Positions 1 to 11,600 of a DNA stretch of 48,829 bases are shown here, piece by piece. The notes beneath the pieces are model-generated. The model was not told the origin of the DNA, did not search any database, and was given only the letters and a program-made list of their open reading frames with translations. Source of the stretch: Phoronis australis (taxonomy: Eukaryota > Phoronida > Phoronidae); the NCBI GenBank assembly GCA_002633005.1, contig NMRA01000014.1, positions 1,852,205 to 1,901,033 of the forward strand, given 5' to 3'. Within the stretch, counting starts at the first letter, position 1. The number at the start of each line of letters is the position of its first letter. A program made the translations under genes and the position numbers.

Positions 1-1693
1 CTGAGAATTTTCCTTTAATCCTATGCTGCTCTTACCTATTTGTGGCCTTGTTGTATTTGAATACAGCCAGACCAACCTGGGCCAGCTGGAAATCTCTGGC
101 ATTCTCATAGAGTTTTCTATACCGTTCTTCAACTGTATCCAGATTGTTGGCATTCTGCTCCTTAGTGAGACCTGTAACAACACTAAATGTAAAAAATCAT
201 GAACCAAGCAAAGTTTTATCAATAAAAAAAAAAATGTTTCTGAAGCAAATTGCGTCCCTAAATGCCAAAATATAAACTCACAGTATAACAACAGGAGGAA
301 CTCAGATGGTCCATGACTGACTCTTCTTGCAAAATCTCACCAAGTCATTAACTCCAATTCAGCACTAATGCAGCAATGTACTTACCCTAGTACATGTAAT
401 TTTGCTAATTAACCTTTGATTAAGTTTTGAAGACCAAAACCAGAAAGAATGGCAAAATTAAAGAAATTCTTTAACAACCAAAATGTATATTATTTAATCA
501 AGATGTTTTTTCTATTGTGCCAAGATAACCAGCACGACTACTAGCATATGAAGAACAGGAAACAGTCACCTATGTAAAAGCACACACCTGTAAATTCACA
601 GTCAAGAGACAGGAAGCTGGCATCTTCAATGGCTTCAAATATGTCTTCTAAGCACTGCTTGAAATCTTGAATTAGAAAAAAAACACAATCCGAACCGGCA
701 CTGACACAATGTTTATGAATTCAATCTACCAGCGGGTACAGCTGGTGCAGTAGATGGTATCAGACCAAGTGAAGAATGGTTCTAATTTGTCCTAACATTG
801 CAACAGACTGCCACTGGTGCTCTGTGCGTAGTAGACAAATTATTACCTATACTGTTTCAATGTTGTGACATAGTTATGCACCTTGGCTTCCAGCCAGCCA
901 CTGACTGGTTTTGGGGCTCACCACTCAAGTCATCAATTACAAATTATATTTGCAAATATCTAAGTATGGGCGGAATATGGTTTTAACCAGAGTACCCAGC
1001 ACTGTGGCCACACCAGTATTAACTAAGAGAAATAAAATATCAATATCATATCTCTCACACTAGGTTCTCATGAATGGCAAAAACGCTTCATTGTGTGTCT
1101 GTGTTGGGTCTGTAGTGGGGTACTTTTTCAACAGGAACTTCACCACCAGAATCCCTTTTAAAGAGAAACCTTATGTCAAAGCATATATAGTGGGTCACTG
1201 CATTCAAGTTAAACGCAGCGATAAATAAAGGTATAGCTACAGTGCAGGTTTCCCTTATCGGCTTGTCGCCGCTGTCTGGCTACAAAGTAGATGTAAGAAG
1301 TGTTTTGACTTAAGTCAAGTGCTAACCGCAGTAAAAATGTCCGCACCTTAGGAGCAGCCCAAACTGGAAAATAGCACTTTTCATAGTTCACATTACAGTT
1401 TACTGGCGTTCTTGCAACTAGCGAAAGTGCTGGCAAAAACGCTAGTATTAGTAGTAGTCAGGTAGCGCTTCAGCCAGTTCGTGAATTACCGGGGGTATAA
1501 ACCATGTATAGCCTAACTTAAAACTTAGTCACGGGCCTGGATATTTGGCATATGTATTGTTAAAAAATAATTAGCATAATGGAAGAAGAAATTAATACAC
1601 TGTTTTGAAAACTGAAAGATGCATGCGTTTTGTATGTAACATTTCAACATGAAAAGCGTGCAAATTAACTTTACTTTGTCTCGTAACGTCCAT
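1..1693 (-). CDS. PARN-like: PARN-like 3'-5' exoribonuclease, copy A (N-terminal part, runs off the left edge)
   Basis: Three coding exons are visible on the minus strand: exon 1 at 1675-1693 (ATG at 1693), exon 2 at 588-665, exon 3 at 36-171; the rest lies left of base 1. All borders are GT-AG and phases run 1, 1, 2, as in copies B and C. The first exon reads MDVTRQ plus one base of an Asn codon. Exon 2 carries exonuclease motif I as LDCEF, with Asp28 and Glu30 at the same residue numbers I recall for human PARN. Exon 3 contains TVEERYRKLYENARDFQLAQ, close to the human PARN stretch after motif I. Known role of the family: Mg-dependent removal of poly(A) or oligo(A) tails from mRNA and small RNAs. 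The rest of the catalytic core cannot be checked here. The exon 1 call is the weakest part, being only 19 nt, but its length, phase and fit to the paralogues support it. Confidence 0.85.
36..171 (-). CDS. PARN-like: Copy A exon 3
   Basis: A 136-bp exon between acceptor TTACAG and donor GTAAGA, the same length as exon 3 of copy B. It matches the PARN stretch following motif I: EERYRKLYENARDFQLAQVG, then LAVFKYN, leaving AG for the next exon. The donor to its left implies that copy A continues outside the window. Confidence 0.88.
588..665 (-). CDS. PARN-like: Copy A exon 2 (DEDD motif I)
   Basis: A 78-bp exon between acceptor TTCAAG and donor GTGTGT. It encodes FKQCLEDIFEAIEDASFLSL followed by DCEFTG, with the Asp-x-Glu metal ligands. 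Length and phase equal exon 2 of B and C. Confidence 0.88.
1675..1693 (-). CDS. PARN-like: Copy A exon 1 (19-nt coding first exon)
   Basis: ATG at 1693-1691, six codons (MDVTRQ), then one A before the donor GTAAAG at 1674. Length and phase equal those of exon 1 in copies B and C, whose peptide is MEIVRS. The split codon becomes Asn with exon 2 in all three genes. Any 5' UTR upstream is not defined. Confidence 0.65.
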
Positions 1694-2580
1694 TCCGTTT
1701 CGGTTTCAGCACTGCATGTTTCCCGGACAGGAAGTTGTGGGCTACTGCAGCGACATCAACTGGCAGGCGACAACAGAAGGCAGGGACCCGGTAGCGGGTC
1801 AGTCCATTCTTCAAGTTGAAAGGGTGTCGCCGCTCCGGCTGAGCCATTCCATAACATAACACTATTAGTTTTCCACCTCTACAATCACTCGTTCGTTGAA
1901 TTAAAATTCGAAGTTAATCCTTAGGTCACAGGGAAGGTAAACTTTTTGGGGGCGCGGCAAACCAATTCGACTTGCGGCAAACCTTATCCTCCCCTTCTCT
2001 ATCCCTCCCACCTCCAGGCTCCCCTGGCACAACGTCCAATAAATATGTATAGTTGAATGCCTGACTAAATTGTTCGCAGCAAATGTGAGGGATCCATAAC
2101 TAAAATATTTGTCTTAGCAATATCTTTCAAGTTCAGTTGAATCATGGAAATTATTTCCCCCAGTGGTTTAATTAGACATTTATATAACCTCTGCGGTTCA
2201 TGTCTTATGTTGCTATTACACTTAAATAAAATGCTATTACATTAAATTGGTTGAATAACTAATTAATTGATCAGTCAATTAATATACGTGACTGAAGCGT
2301 TTTATTCATTATTACGTTTTCTAATCTTTCGCATGCAGTTTTGGCCAACAAGATTGCTTTTTAGAATTAAAGAATATTTTTTAACATGTCAGCTATGCAA
2401 AATGGTAATTATTCACTAAGTAAATATCTTTTTCTTCTGGTATAATCATACACCATCAAGACCTGGTGAATACTTTTCTAATGATATGACTCGTATGCAA
2501 TTCGGTTGAAAATAGACGGACTTGCGAAATTTTGTTTTAGCGACAGCATGCGCGTACCCAACGGGGGGGGGCTCGAGGGG

Positions 2581-2812
2581 GCTCGAACGAGCCCCCTATT
2601 TGGCGAACTGGGCAAAAAGCTCTGCCTCAGAGAAACAAAAATACCCAGAAAACGTGACAAAAGTCCACTAAAATGACGCAGACGCATAGTTCTGAAAGTG
2701 GCACCCCGTCTTCTTTTATTTAGTCCTCCCGATGTTTTGTCAGCAAAAGGTCCACATCGACAGAAATTCGAGCCCCCCCCCCCATATTCAAGGTTGGGTG
2801 CGCGCGTGGACA
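2581..2812. repeat. Dispersed repeat, copy 1 (pairs with 25015-25230)
   Basis: Begins with the palindrome GCTCGAACGAGC and a C run, then matches 25015-25230 in the same orientation: GGCAAA, AGTCCACTAAAA, AAAAGGTCCACAT, a C-rich stretch and GGGTGCGCGC. The right half also resembles the right half of the hAT-like element at 42897-43211, so these are probably fragments of one family. Confidence 0.6.
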
Positions 2813-2879
2813 GTAAACGTCACACTTTTAAACTATAGTCCTACTATCAAAATATACATCTGCGCTTGATAACGTACTT

Positions 2880-3190
2880 CGCTGAAAACACGACTAAACT
2901 TTTTGTTTGAAAGCTTGATAGGCTTCTTTTGTGGGCTTCCTGCCGTGTGCATTCTGAACACTCTCTGCTTGTACGTCCCTCTTCCCGCTGTCGCGCGTAT
3001 TTCACTGTTTATTTCGCTATGTATATTTTCATTCCACTCATTGCCCGAAGATGAGACATGCAGTTTCAAAATATAGCTAGTGCTTTAATTTGTTTGTTTG
3101 TTATGTCTCTCGGTGTTTTTCTACATAGCTGTACACCTGAAGAAAGGAGATTGTTTCGACAAAACTGTTTCAAGCTTTCAAAAGTTTAGT
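2880..3190 (+). repeat. Degenerate Penelope/retroelement-like terminal repeat, copy 1
   Basis: Matches 21365-21700 in inverted orientation. Shared landmarks include TTTAATTTGTTTGTT, an ATATA-containing core after a GATGAG...TCAAAATAT segment, and AGGAGATTGTTTCGAC. The minus-strand frame over this copy and the plus-strand frame over the other share SSS-x-N-x(3)-NE and an EIR motif, so they may descend from one coding end. GATGAG followed by a short stem and GAAA-like bases recalls the hammerhead-type terminal repeats of Penelope-like elements. That family label is inference. Confidence 0.4.
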
Positions 3191-4768
3191 CGTGCTTTCA
3201 ACGACGTTTGAGTTAACGAAGAGCTGCTACCGAGTTATACTGCTTGATCCTGTAGGTATATTTTAAGAAACTTACAAACTTTTATGGTAATACGTCTAGA
3301 TCACGGGATTCTATGTTACGTCTAGCTGCTGGGAAGTGGTCAAATATTCGGATTCTCGAATCAGTGGCGGAATCACAAGCATGTGATCCTACGTACATGT
3401 ATAACGATGCTTTGTGTCATTAGACCGCAATATAGTCCAAAATATAGGCCTACATGGAATTTGTTCTGAAGAAGTTTTCCGTGTAACAGTAAAGTTACTT
3501 CGGTTGATTTCTAAAGAACAAACATTACATTCTAAACCCTATTCGCAATAACCAAAACCGTACTAAACCAATGCGAACAATTAAATTCAACGCATTCGTG
3601 TCGTAACCTCAGCTGCCCGAGATCGCTGAAGTTGGTATTCCAGGTGTAGTTCTATAATTTTACTCAGCAAAAAAAATATAAATAAAACCTTCAAAATTTC
3701 AGAGAAACCTCAATGCTTAGCCGTTGGACAGATCTCTTCACCGATCATTCCACAGTGTTTTGAATACCATTTGGAAGGTCAAACATAAAGTGACTTCTTG
3801 GAAAAGTGAGCCAAATAAGGCAATTCCCTAGAGACTAATCATTGTTATAAATAGATTGCATAGGGTTTCGAGCACTTCGATTGACTATCGAAATTCATCG
3901 CATATGACGCTATTTTAGGACTTTCGATTGGCACTGTTCCTGGCCAAATCTCTCATGTATTCTGTCTATCATGGGTTTAGTAGCAAACTCCTTTCAATCT
4001 TCAATTTTACCATATTCTTAATTATCTTTCCTATTCAGCAATAAAGATCCTTGATACCAGTTCGTTCGTAAACGGCGTAACGCAAAAATAGTTGTAGAAA
4101 CGTTTCACTAATTGTGATCGACCGGTTCAGTTGGAAAATTGCGTTCGTAGCATGTCTAAGAAATATGTGAATGTTGAGACCTGGCTCAGGCAGACGTAGG
4201 TTACGAATTTTTGTCGACGGTCTTAGTTATAATCGTTTCAGTGGGTCATCGTGTGTAACAAAAGTATTGAATATGCTGCGAAAAACGAGCTAATAAAAAA
4301 CTGCTATTTCTACTATTTGCGTCTGTTTCCTGATGTGGATCTTAGACGCATCGCTTTAATAAACAAGTACTACAGGAAATTAATTTTGCAACTTTCGCCT
4401 AATGTTGGTCATCCAGCGTACACGCTTGGTCGGGATGCCAGACGTACAAAAGACTGTTTTCGTTCATTAACTGATACTCTCTAAATACTGATATAAACAG
4501 TGGGATGTTTTAATAAAGGGATAGAAAGGAATCAGAAAAAGATAACATACATGTAGATGAGTATCTCACGCTTCCTTATAAAAAGTATCTCCTGCTGTCG
4601 AAAATACCAATATTTTGATATGGAAACTTCATGAGATTCCGATTTAGTACACATATTGAATGAATTCGTGCCCATTATTTTCAGAGCGCTAAGAGCTTTA
4701 GGTTGAAGGACACAGGTACATGTATATCATTATAGAACTGTGATACCGTTATACGTACACATCCATGT

Positions 4769-4832
4769 ACGTGTGTGTGTGTGTGTGTGTGTGCGCGTGT
4801 GTGTGAGTGTGCACGCGTCTGTGTGCGTGATT
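4769..4832. repeat. GT/CA microsatellite
   Basis: Near-perfect alternating GT run that degrades rightward into GCGCGTGTGTGAGTG-type sequence. Confidence 0.95.
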
Positions 4833-5574
4833 GTACATGTGTATGTGAATTCCCCGTGTACGCAGTCCCAAATTTGGTATAATTATTTTAATGGCATAAG
4901 ATAACAATGGCTCTATGCTTGGATTTATTAGATGCTCTCGGTAAACTGACTGCCGACTGCTACGTTCAATCGAAAGTGTTGTAAATCTGCAGCCAGATGA
5001 TCTTTAGGGTTGTTATACTGTGCGTGTCACTTCAAAATACAAAGCTGCAACCATTTTACTTACACCAAAGAGGATGAATCAAAAGCGAGGGACATCAAGA
5101 AAAACGCTGAACATCATAAAAATACGTGTTACAAGACCGTCCAATCAATAACATTAAACGTTTGAAACGGTGGTATGATTACAGATAAGACAGAACTGAA
5201 GATAAAAAATTAACCACAGCAAATTTAAAATACAATAATCACTGAAAAACTAACATGATACACACATATATTATGATAATAAGTTGTGGAAATGTATCCT
5301 AAATATAATATGAAACTAACAACAATGGGTACTGTAAAACAAAAAATCGTTAAAAATATAGTGTATAGTACACAAATATTGTTTTATCAAAGCATGGTTA
5401 AAATAAATATCTAAAAGATGTAACGCAAAATTGGTAAGTATATTTAACTTAAGAGATGTTTTACTTTCATCACGTATTTGTCATCTCATATCTATTCAAC
5501 CCATTGCATTTTGTATTCAATCGTAAAAAACAACAGCTACATGGTGTTGTATTCAAGAGTATTTACTAACATAT

Positions 5575-5695
5575 TCAGCGACGCTTAGGCGTGGGCGCCA
5601 CCCGCGCTCGGGAAGTCGAAGAGGTCCCTCTGGAACCTGAAGTTCCACGTTGATGCAGATTCAGACAGCCGTTGTTTTCCAGCGGCAAAAATATT
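5575..5695 (-). CDS. PARN-like: Copy B terminal exon 13 (short basic tail)
   Basis: The acceptor TTATTTGTAG at 5696-5697 joins exon 12 in phase 2 and gives [18 protein letters not shown], which aligns with the PARN segment K-LFLMRVMDIPYLNLEG. A Gly/Ser/Thr/Arg-rich tail then ends in VAPTPKRR and a TGA at 5577-5575. The polypyrimidine tract of the acceptor is supplied by an ATT microsatellite. PTPKRR could act as a small basic localisation signal (inference). An alternative frame of this GC-rich exon is also open, but only this frame fits the splice phase and the family alignment. Confidence 0.75.
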
Positions 5696-8600
5696 CTACA
5701 AATAATGATAATAATAATAATAATAGGGTGGGTCGTGATTTATGTAATTATGGTAGAAATGATAACAGGAACAACAATAAAAGCAACAACAGTAGTAATG
5801 ATGATAATAAAACTAATAATTTGTTTAGTAGTTCGAGATAATAATGAAAATAATGAAAATAATAATAATGATTATGATAATGATGATGCTGATCATAATA
5901 ATGATAATGATAATAATACTAATAATCATATTTTTTCGTATATGGATGTACATGATGTTGCTGTCCCCACTATATTCACCTGAGTTTATGCAAATAAGAT
6001 CTCTTTTACCAAATTTCGAAAACTGTACGATCAGTTGAATGACTGTCGTTTTACGATGCACAAGAAACACAATCTGATTTTCTAAGTCTATAGTTTTATG
6101 TTCACAACACCTTAAAGATTGATGGACACTTACTTGCCGATAAATGATTCCGTAGCTCTCGAAATAGGCGTAAACCTTCGCATACCATCATGTGGATCTA
6201 AAAGCGACATATAATAGAGATATGTTTGATGGAAATTGGCGTGACTGTCAGAAAAAAAATCTTCATTAAAGAAAAAGTAAGAATTTGTAAGTCCCAATAC
6301 CTTTTGAAACGTGAAACTGGACAACGTCTAACACTGAGGAAGTTTCGACTCCTGAAAGTGTAGGGAAATCCATCTTTCTTTAATACAGAAATTCTTCCCC
6401 GCAATTCTGGTTTTACACCTAATTAATTCTTTACTGGGAATCTGTCTGTCGAACGACACTATAGTACCATAAAATGCGTCGATACTTTTGCAAAATTTGA
6501 CATTATTCTATCGTTGGCGTAAATTACACGGTAATTAAATTATCATACCCGTAAACTACTGTAGAATCTGTGATTTCAATAATGTACAAGGTAAATTACA
6601 CATGTAAAATGTTGACAATACACGCGCAATAACATGCGTGCAGATGATATTTGCAAATCAAACATTACCCATTCTGAAAGCGGAAATAGTATCTTTAAAA
6701 CTGTTATTAAACACACGTTAAGGGAAAAAACGAAGTTTCAGTTGGATCAGCATCTTCAATACAAAACTGGTCTCAACGCGTTCTTGGCTCAAAAGAGACG
6801 TATTATGAGCTTTGAAAGAACTGGCAGTTCTTTATTGCAAAGACTATCATTCAGTGGCACATAAAATGACCCGCCGTGACATAGCAACTAGCTGGGTCTG
6901 GTCTCAAGCAATATATGACGAACTGGTCTGTTCTTCTTAAACTTTGAAATCAACTCGTTCTTTGAGTAAAGCACAAGTTCGTACCAATTTCCTAACCGTA
7001 AGTGGGCTAAATAAAACGGTTTGACGGCCGATAGTCGGCTTATAAAACCACAGACTTTACTTCGAGAGAACATTCAAATGTCACGCGACATGATTAATGA
7101 AGATTGGAAAAGAGTATGTGGTTAATTTTAATGGTCTCAGGCTGCTAACCAAGCTGTTAAAAATACCTGAAACATGGAAATTCTTTTTTATTCAACTTGC
7201 TTGGACCTGCAACGTGCCATATTTAGACGTCGGAGATGATGGACAGAGAAACAACTCCATGTGATGCTTTGACTCTGAAGTCCATCAGTTGACGTTAAAG
7301 TAAAAACGTACATTGTACCTCTAGAGATAAGAGGTAACGGACAACCTGAGCGATTACCTAAAGCATTGACCATTCCAATAAAACATAAACCAGTTAGGAA
7401 AGCGTCGTAACCCGCCTCGTGTAAGGTCTTCTTCGAGTACCTCTCAAAGCCCTCCGCAATTACTGCAATAGAAAGCAATATCAGTTTTGGTGGCGTCGAA
7501 CAGTCGTTAATGCCCTTTAACCTTAAGTAGCCTACGATAATTTCTATTCCAGGTTTTTGTGCGGAGGAATGAAAACGTTGCGCATGTAGAGCAAAAATGT
7601 CGACTTTTATATCATCAACTTTAAAGATACTTCCCTTCCACTTGTTATGTTCAGACAATAAAACTATGACAAATTATACTGTTAAATTTGACTGTTTCAA
7701 CTTTTTGTTGGAGTTGAGAGATAACCTGCAATTGAATTAAAGGGATCACATTTGGAAGTCTTGGTCAGACCTAGATTTTCTGAAGCGTTTTTATCGACGT
7801 ACTACAATGGCAAGCGCAACGTCAAGACCGGCCTTACATATATGTGTAAGTGCAGTTTCGGTTTGGGCTTTCTGGTTGTTTAACTAGGGGAAACACAGTT
7901 TTAACTTTTAGATGATGGGCAATTTTTTGAAATTGTGGATGTTGCAGTAGCAGCCTTCCTGAAACCATAAACAGTTTGAGGTCTTTTTAGCAAAATATTA
8001 AGTTCATTCAAACAGCATAATGACTGGAGGTACAATTTTTTAAAGCATTGATGTGTTGTTGCACAAAATGACACATTTGTGTAGTCTTGAGGCAGTTAAT
8101 CACATTTTAGCATATTAATAATTAATAAAAACATACCATAGGCAGGTCTTCTAAATGGCCGACGACTTAAAACGTCCCACAGATCCTCTAACCTCGTACT
8201 GTCAATGGTGTCATGGAATTCCTCTGACATGGCCATGTACTTGGTGTCGATAGTTTTAGGGAACACGCTCTTAGCGCATTCTGTAAAATCGCGCAATGAC
8301 TGAAAGAGCGAGACAAAAGTGTCACATTGTAAGTTTCTAGTTCTCACGTATTTGTAACTAGTCATGTGTGACTGAGCAGAAGTACAAGTTCTTAATCGGG
8401 TATTTATAACCGATCACGTCTGACTTAACAGAAATCATTAATTCAGTGAAAAACATCACCCTAATTAGATAAAGATTCTCAGTGCGCATTAGCACACATC
8501 ATTAAAGCGAACAATCGATTTTGAAAAATATCCGGTGCTACCAACTACATGTATAAAGAACGTTGATGTTTAAGTTCTAGTCACAAAAGAAGGGTGGGTA

Positions 8601-11600
8601 TCAAAGTAGGTACCTTCGGTAAGCTGCAGAAAAAATGACTGACGGTGTGCAGTAGGTCAAGATTCATGTTGTGCCCGACAACAAGCTTGCCCTGCAAAAT
8701 TGACAATACATGTATAGCCTCTGCTAAACTTTCAACCACTCGGAATGTGTGTATAATCTTTAACCATTGTCTATAATCTATGATGGTGCACATCAGTGGC
8801 GGATCTAGGATATCACAAGGGGGGGCCAACATTTCGTCTGTAAACATTTGCTCAAAGCACGATTGTAGATGCGCACAGCGCCGAATGGGAGGAGGTCCAG
8901 GAAAGTTTTCTGTTTTGTCCTCTAAAAATCAAGCATTTGATTCCCGAAGTAATATCCAATAAAAAACTGCAAAAAACTGCAAGGGCCATAGACTCGAACT
9001 CACAACATTGAGGATAGAGCGCGCGTGCTTTACCACTGCACTTAACTACTCATTTGATGCTACGAGACCTACTTGTTTATGGTCCACAGCGTTTGCGCGC
9101 GAAACCTTCTTTTTGTAATGCTTATTACATGTTTTATATTTTGTGCACTCAGTTCGTAACAAATTTGTTGTATTAAAAATAGTCTTCAATTGCCCTTAAG
9201 ACCAAATCCGTTTTTTGTATTGGCAATAATGACGCGATTGCTTTAGAAATCATCTTATGTTAAGGTTTGACAAAGAGAGAATTATGAGTTTCTGAGTGAT
9301 TCACTAAGGCTTCGATTTAAATTCACATCTTACCAGAAGCTTCTTTTTTTTCAGCATCACAAAGATTCCATTTTCTTTAAAAAATGAAATAATTTTCTTC
9401 ATTGCACAGTGGAGTTGCAGACGATGGAAACGGAGTCGTAGTGCCTAGAGCCACTGCCGGTCGCCTGAGATATCGCGGAGAGCCTATACTTAGCCATAGT
9501 TCCGTTACGATTTCGCCGCGTTCCGATTTTGACACTTGAAATTGGACCTGAGCTCCCCCCCCCCAAACACTAAAACTGCACACATTTAAATCTTGTTTCA
9601 TGTAATTTTAATTACCGGTGTTAATTAATAAACTCAACATTTCCCTACGCTCTTGCTGTTTTATTATTTTTTGCGGCAGCCAAGGGGGGGGGGACGGCCC
9701 CCCCCTCTTAAATCCGCCTATGCACATATTCCTGCACGCGCAGAGCTGTGTGCGCATTTAAATAAACCTGAGCACGGTTAAGAACTATCGATACTATCAG
9801 ATCATTCCAAAGTCGATTTTTGATACAAATTATTTTAACGTCATTCTCGAAATTTCGGAAAATACGGGATGAGGAAATATGAAAGTTCACCTTCACTGTG
9901 CTGCCCTGTATTTAAACAACTAGAACCACAAAATAAGAAAACTCTTTGGAACCACACTACATATAAATTACTTCGCGTCTAGACTGTAATCCACATTTTA
10001 TTAACGTTTTCGTTATGTTTGGTAAGTAGTGTCTTACCGATGATGCCACTTTCTTGAGAATTTTGGTGAACCCAACGGCTTTGTCAAGTTCCTCCTGAAA
10101 TAGTACAGAACTCAGCAGATACACGATAGGATGATATTGAACATGGTATAACCACCTCTCAAGGTAAACACAGTTAGGGGACGACATTTCCACAATTAGT
10201 GGTACTTGACTAATCGATCTGTCAGCCGTTAGCTTTCACAGAACTTTGAAATACTACACACTCACTTTTGCAAAACGTATCTGGAGTCATAAAAGAAACA
10301 TTTTACACACAAAAACGATCCCCTTATCATAGAAATCTGTCGCTAAAAATTTGCAGAAGTCCAGATGTCGTTTAAATGTTTCTTGTACGCAAATTAGTTC
10401 CACTCAACTTTCAGTGTATCCCACATGGCACTGATTTCATAACAGACGCGGCATTTTGACTGTTAAAATTCCACAATAAAAACAGAGTGCGATAATAGAC
10501 AATAGAAATTTTGATGCAAGTGATTCAGGTCTAAAAATATTAATTCGGCAATCTTTTTAGTACGTTGAAAAGCGTGACAGACGTGACCAAAAGAGCGGCT
10601 ATGGTCAATGATCTCACGGTAGCACATCATATTCTGAAACCTGATTTATGATATAATTGATCCCTCATGACATTCTTATGGTAAGCAACTGAAGAACGTG
10701 CGAGCAAATTATCAAAACTTTATATAAATAAGTACCTATACTGAGGGTACGTGTAGGTAGATCAGTTCAATTTTTGTGATAGAAATGTACTTGGCTTCTT
10801 CGGTACGCGCAGGCTCTTAAAGTAACCGGCTTTCTTTCCTTCTAATGGTCACCATTAAGTCTTGAAAAAAATTTAACTGCAGCTACATGTACATGTATAG
10901 TAGCTGTCAATTTATGAAACACGACTTTCATAATCCTTCATGATCACCATGTTATGTGTACAAAAAAGTCAACCGGCAGATGTTTGTAGCAATAAGACCA
11001 TCTAAAAATTGTCTGTTTAAGGGCATTGAGTTACATAATTACATAAGGCCTTTGTGCGAGAATGTTTAAATATGTAACTTCATAGAAAGTAGTATTTCAA
11101 CAGATATTTGAAAAATTTGACCCTCAGCAACAGATGTGTTTGGAAAATATTCGTGCCTCAGTCTTTGTTTGACTCTTTGATTTTGTAGTTTGCATGCGTT
11201 ACTTACTTCATATGTTTGAATTGACGTGTGGTTCCTAATTTTGGCCTAAAGATCTGATCATGCCTATCATAGGGTAGTCTTGTTGTGTTCACTTACCGAT
11301 TCAACACGTTTTATCTTCGCAATTTTTCGTTGTCTTTCGTTTGAATCATCAATGAACCATACTTTCAAGAACGTTTTATTGTCTTCGTGAAGAGTTTCCA
11401 ACACAACGTTGTTCCTGTATCTACAACAATGACAGCGAGTACAATGTCAATAGAGGTCGCTGCAAACTGTCGTGGGTGTGTCGTCTAAGTCATTTACTAA
11501 ACTGTCACCAATCGATAAAACAATTTACAGTTTCTAAATTACTCTCGCCAAATGCAGGATCCATTTCACAACAGAATGTGTTTGAGCATTTGCATGTGCG

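Larger units (their letters stand above)
1694..5574. other. Spacer between copy A and copy B
   Basis: About 3.9 kb holding the 5' flank of copy A and the 3' flank of copy B. I see no host gene. It contains a C/G-run repeat (2581-2812), a dispersed repeat resembling Penelope-type DNA (about 2880-3190) and a GT microsatellite (4769-4832). The longest plus-strand frame (4251-4484, 77 aa) matches nothing I know and has no splice or codon support, so I do not call it a gene. Confidence 0.6.

Noticed and set aside
5585-5695. Alternative frame of the last exon of B, starting [12 protein letters not shown]
   Set aside because: It has GC-rich third positions and is open, but requires phase 0 at the exon 12 donor. 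The true donor (GGCAA/GTAAGT) leaves phase 2, and the phase-2 frame aligns with PARN.
5672-6070. Asn/Ile-rich open frames over the AAT repeat
   Set aside because: Simple-repeat artefacts inside intron 12 of copy B; only a short stretch at 5978-6079 has any RRM-like pattern.
7188-7657. 156-aa minus-strand frame taken as one gene
   Set aside because: It is exon 11 of copy B plus read-through of both neighbouring introns; good splice sites at 7357 and 7463 limit the coding part.
8978-9050. A functional tRNA gene
   Set aside because: A/B-box-like motifs are present but the acceptor and anticodon arms do not pair; better explained as a SINE head.
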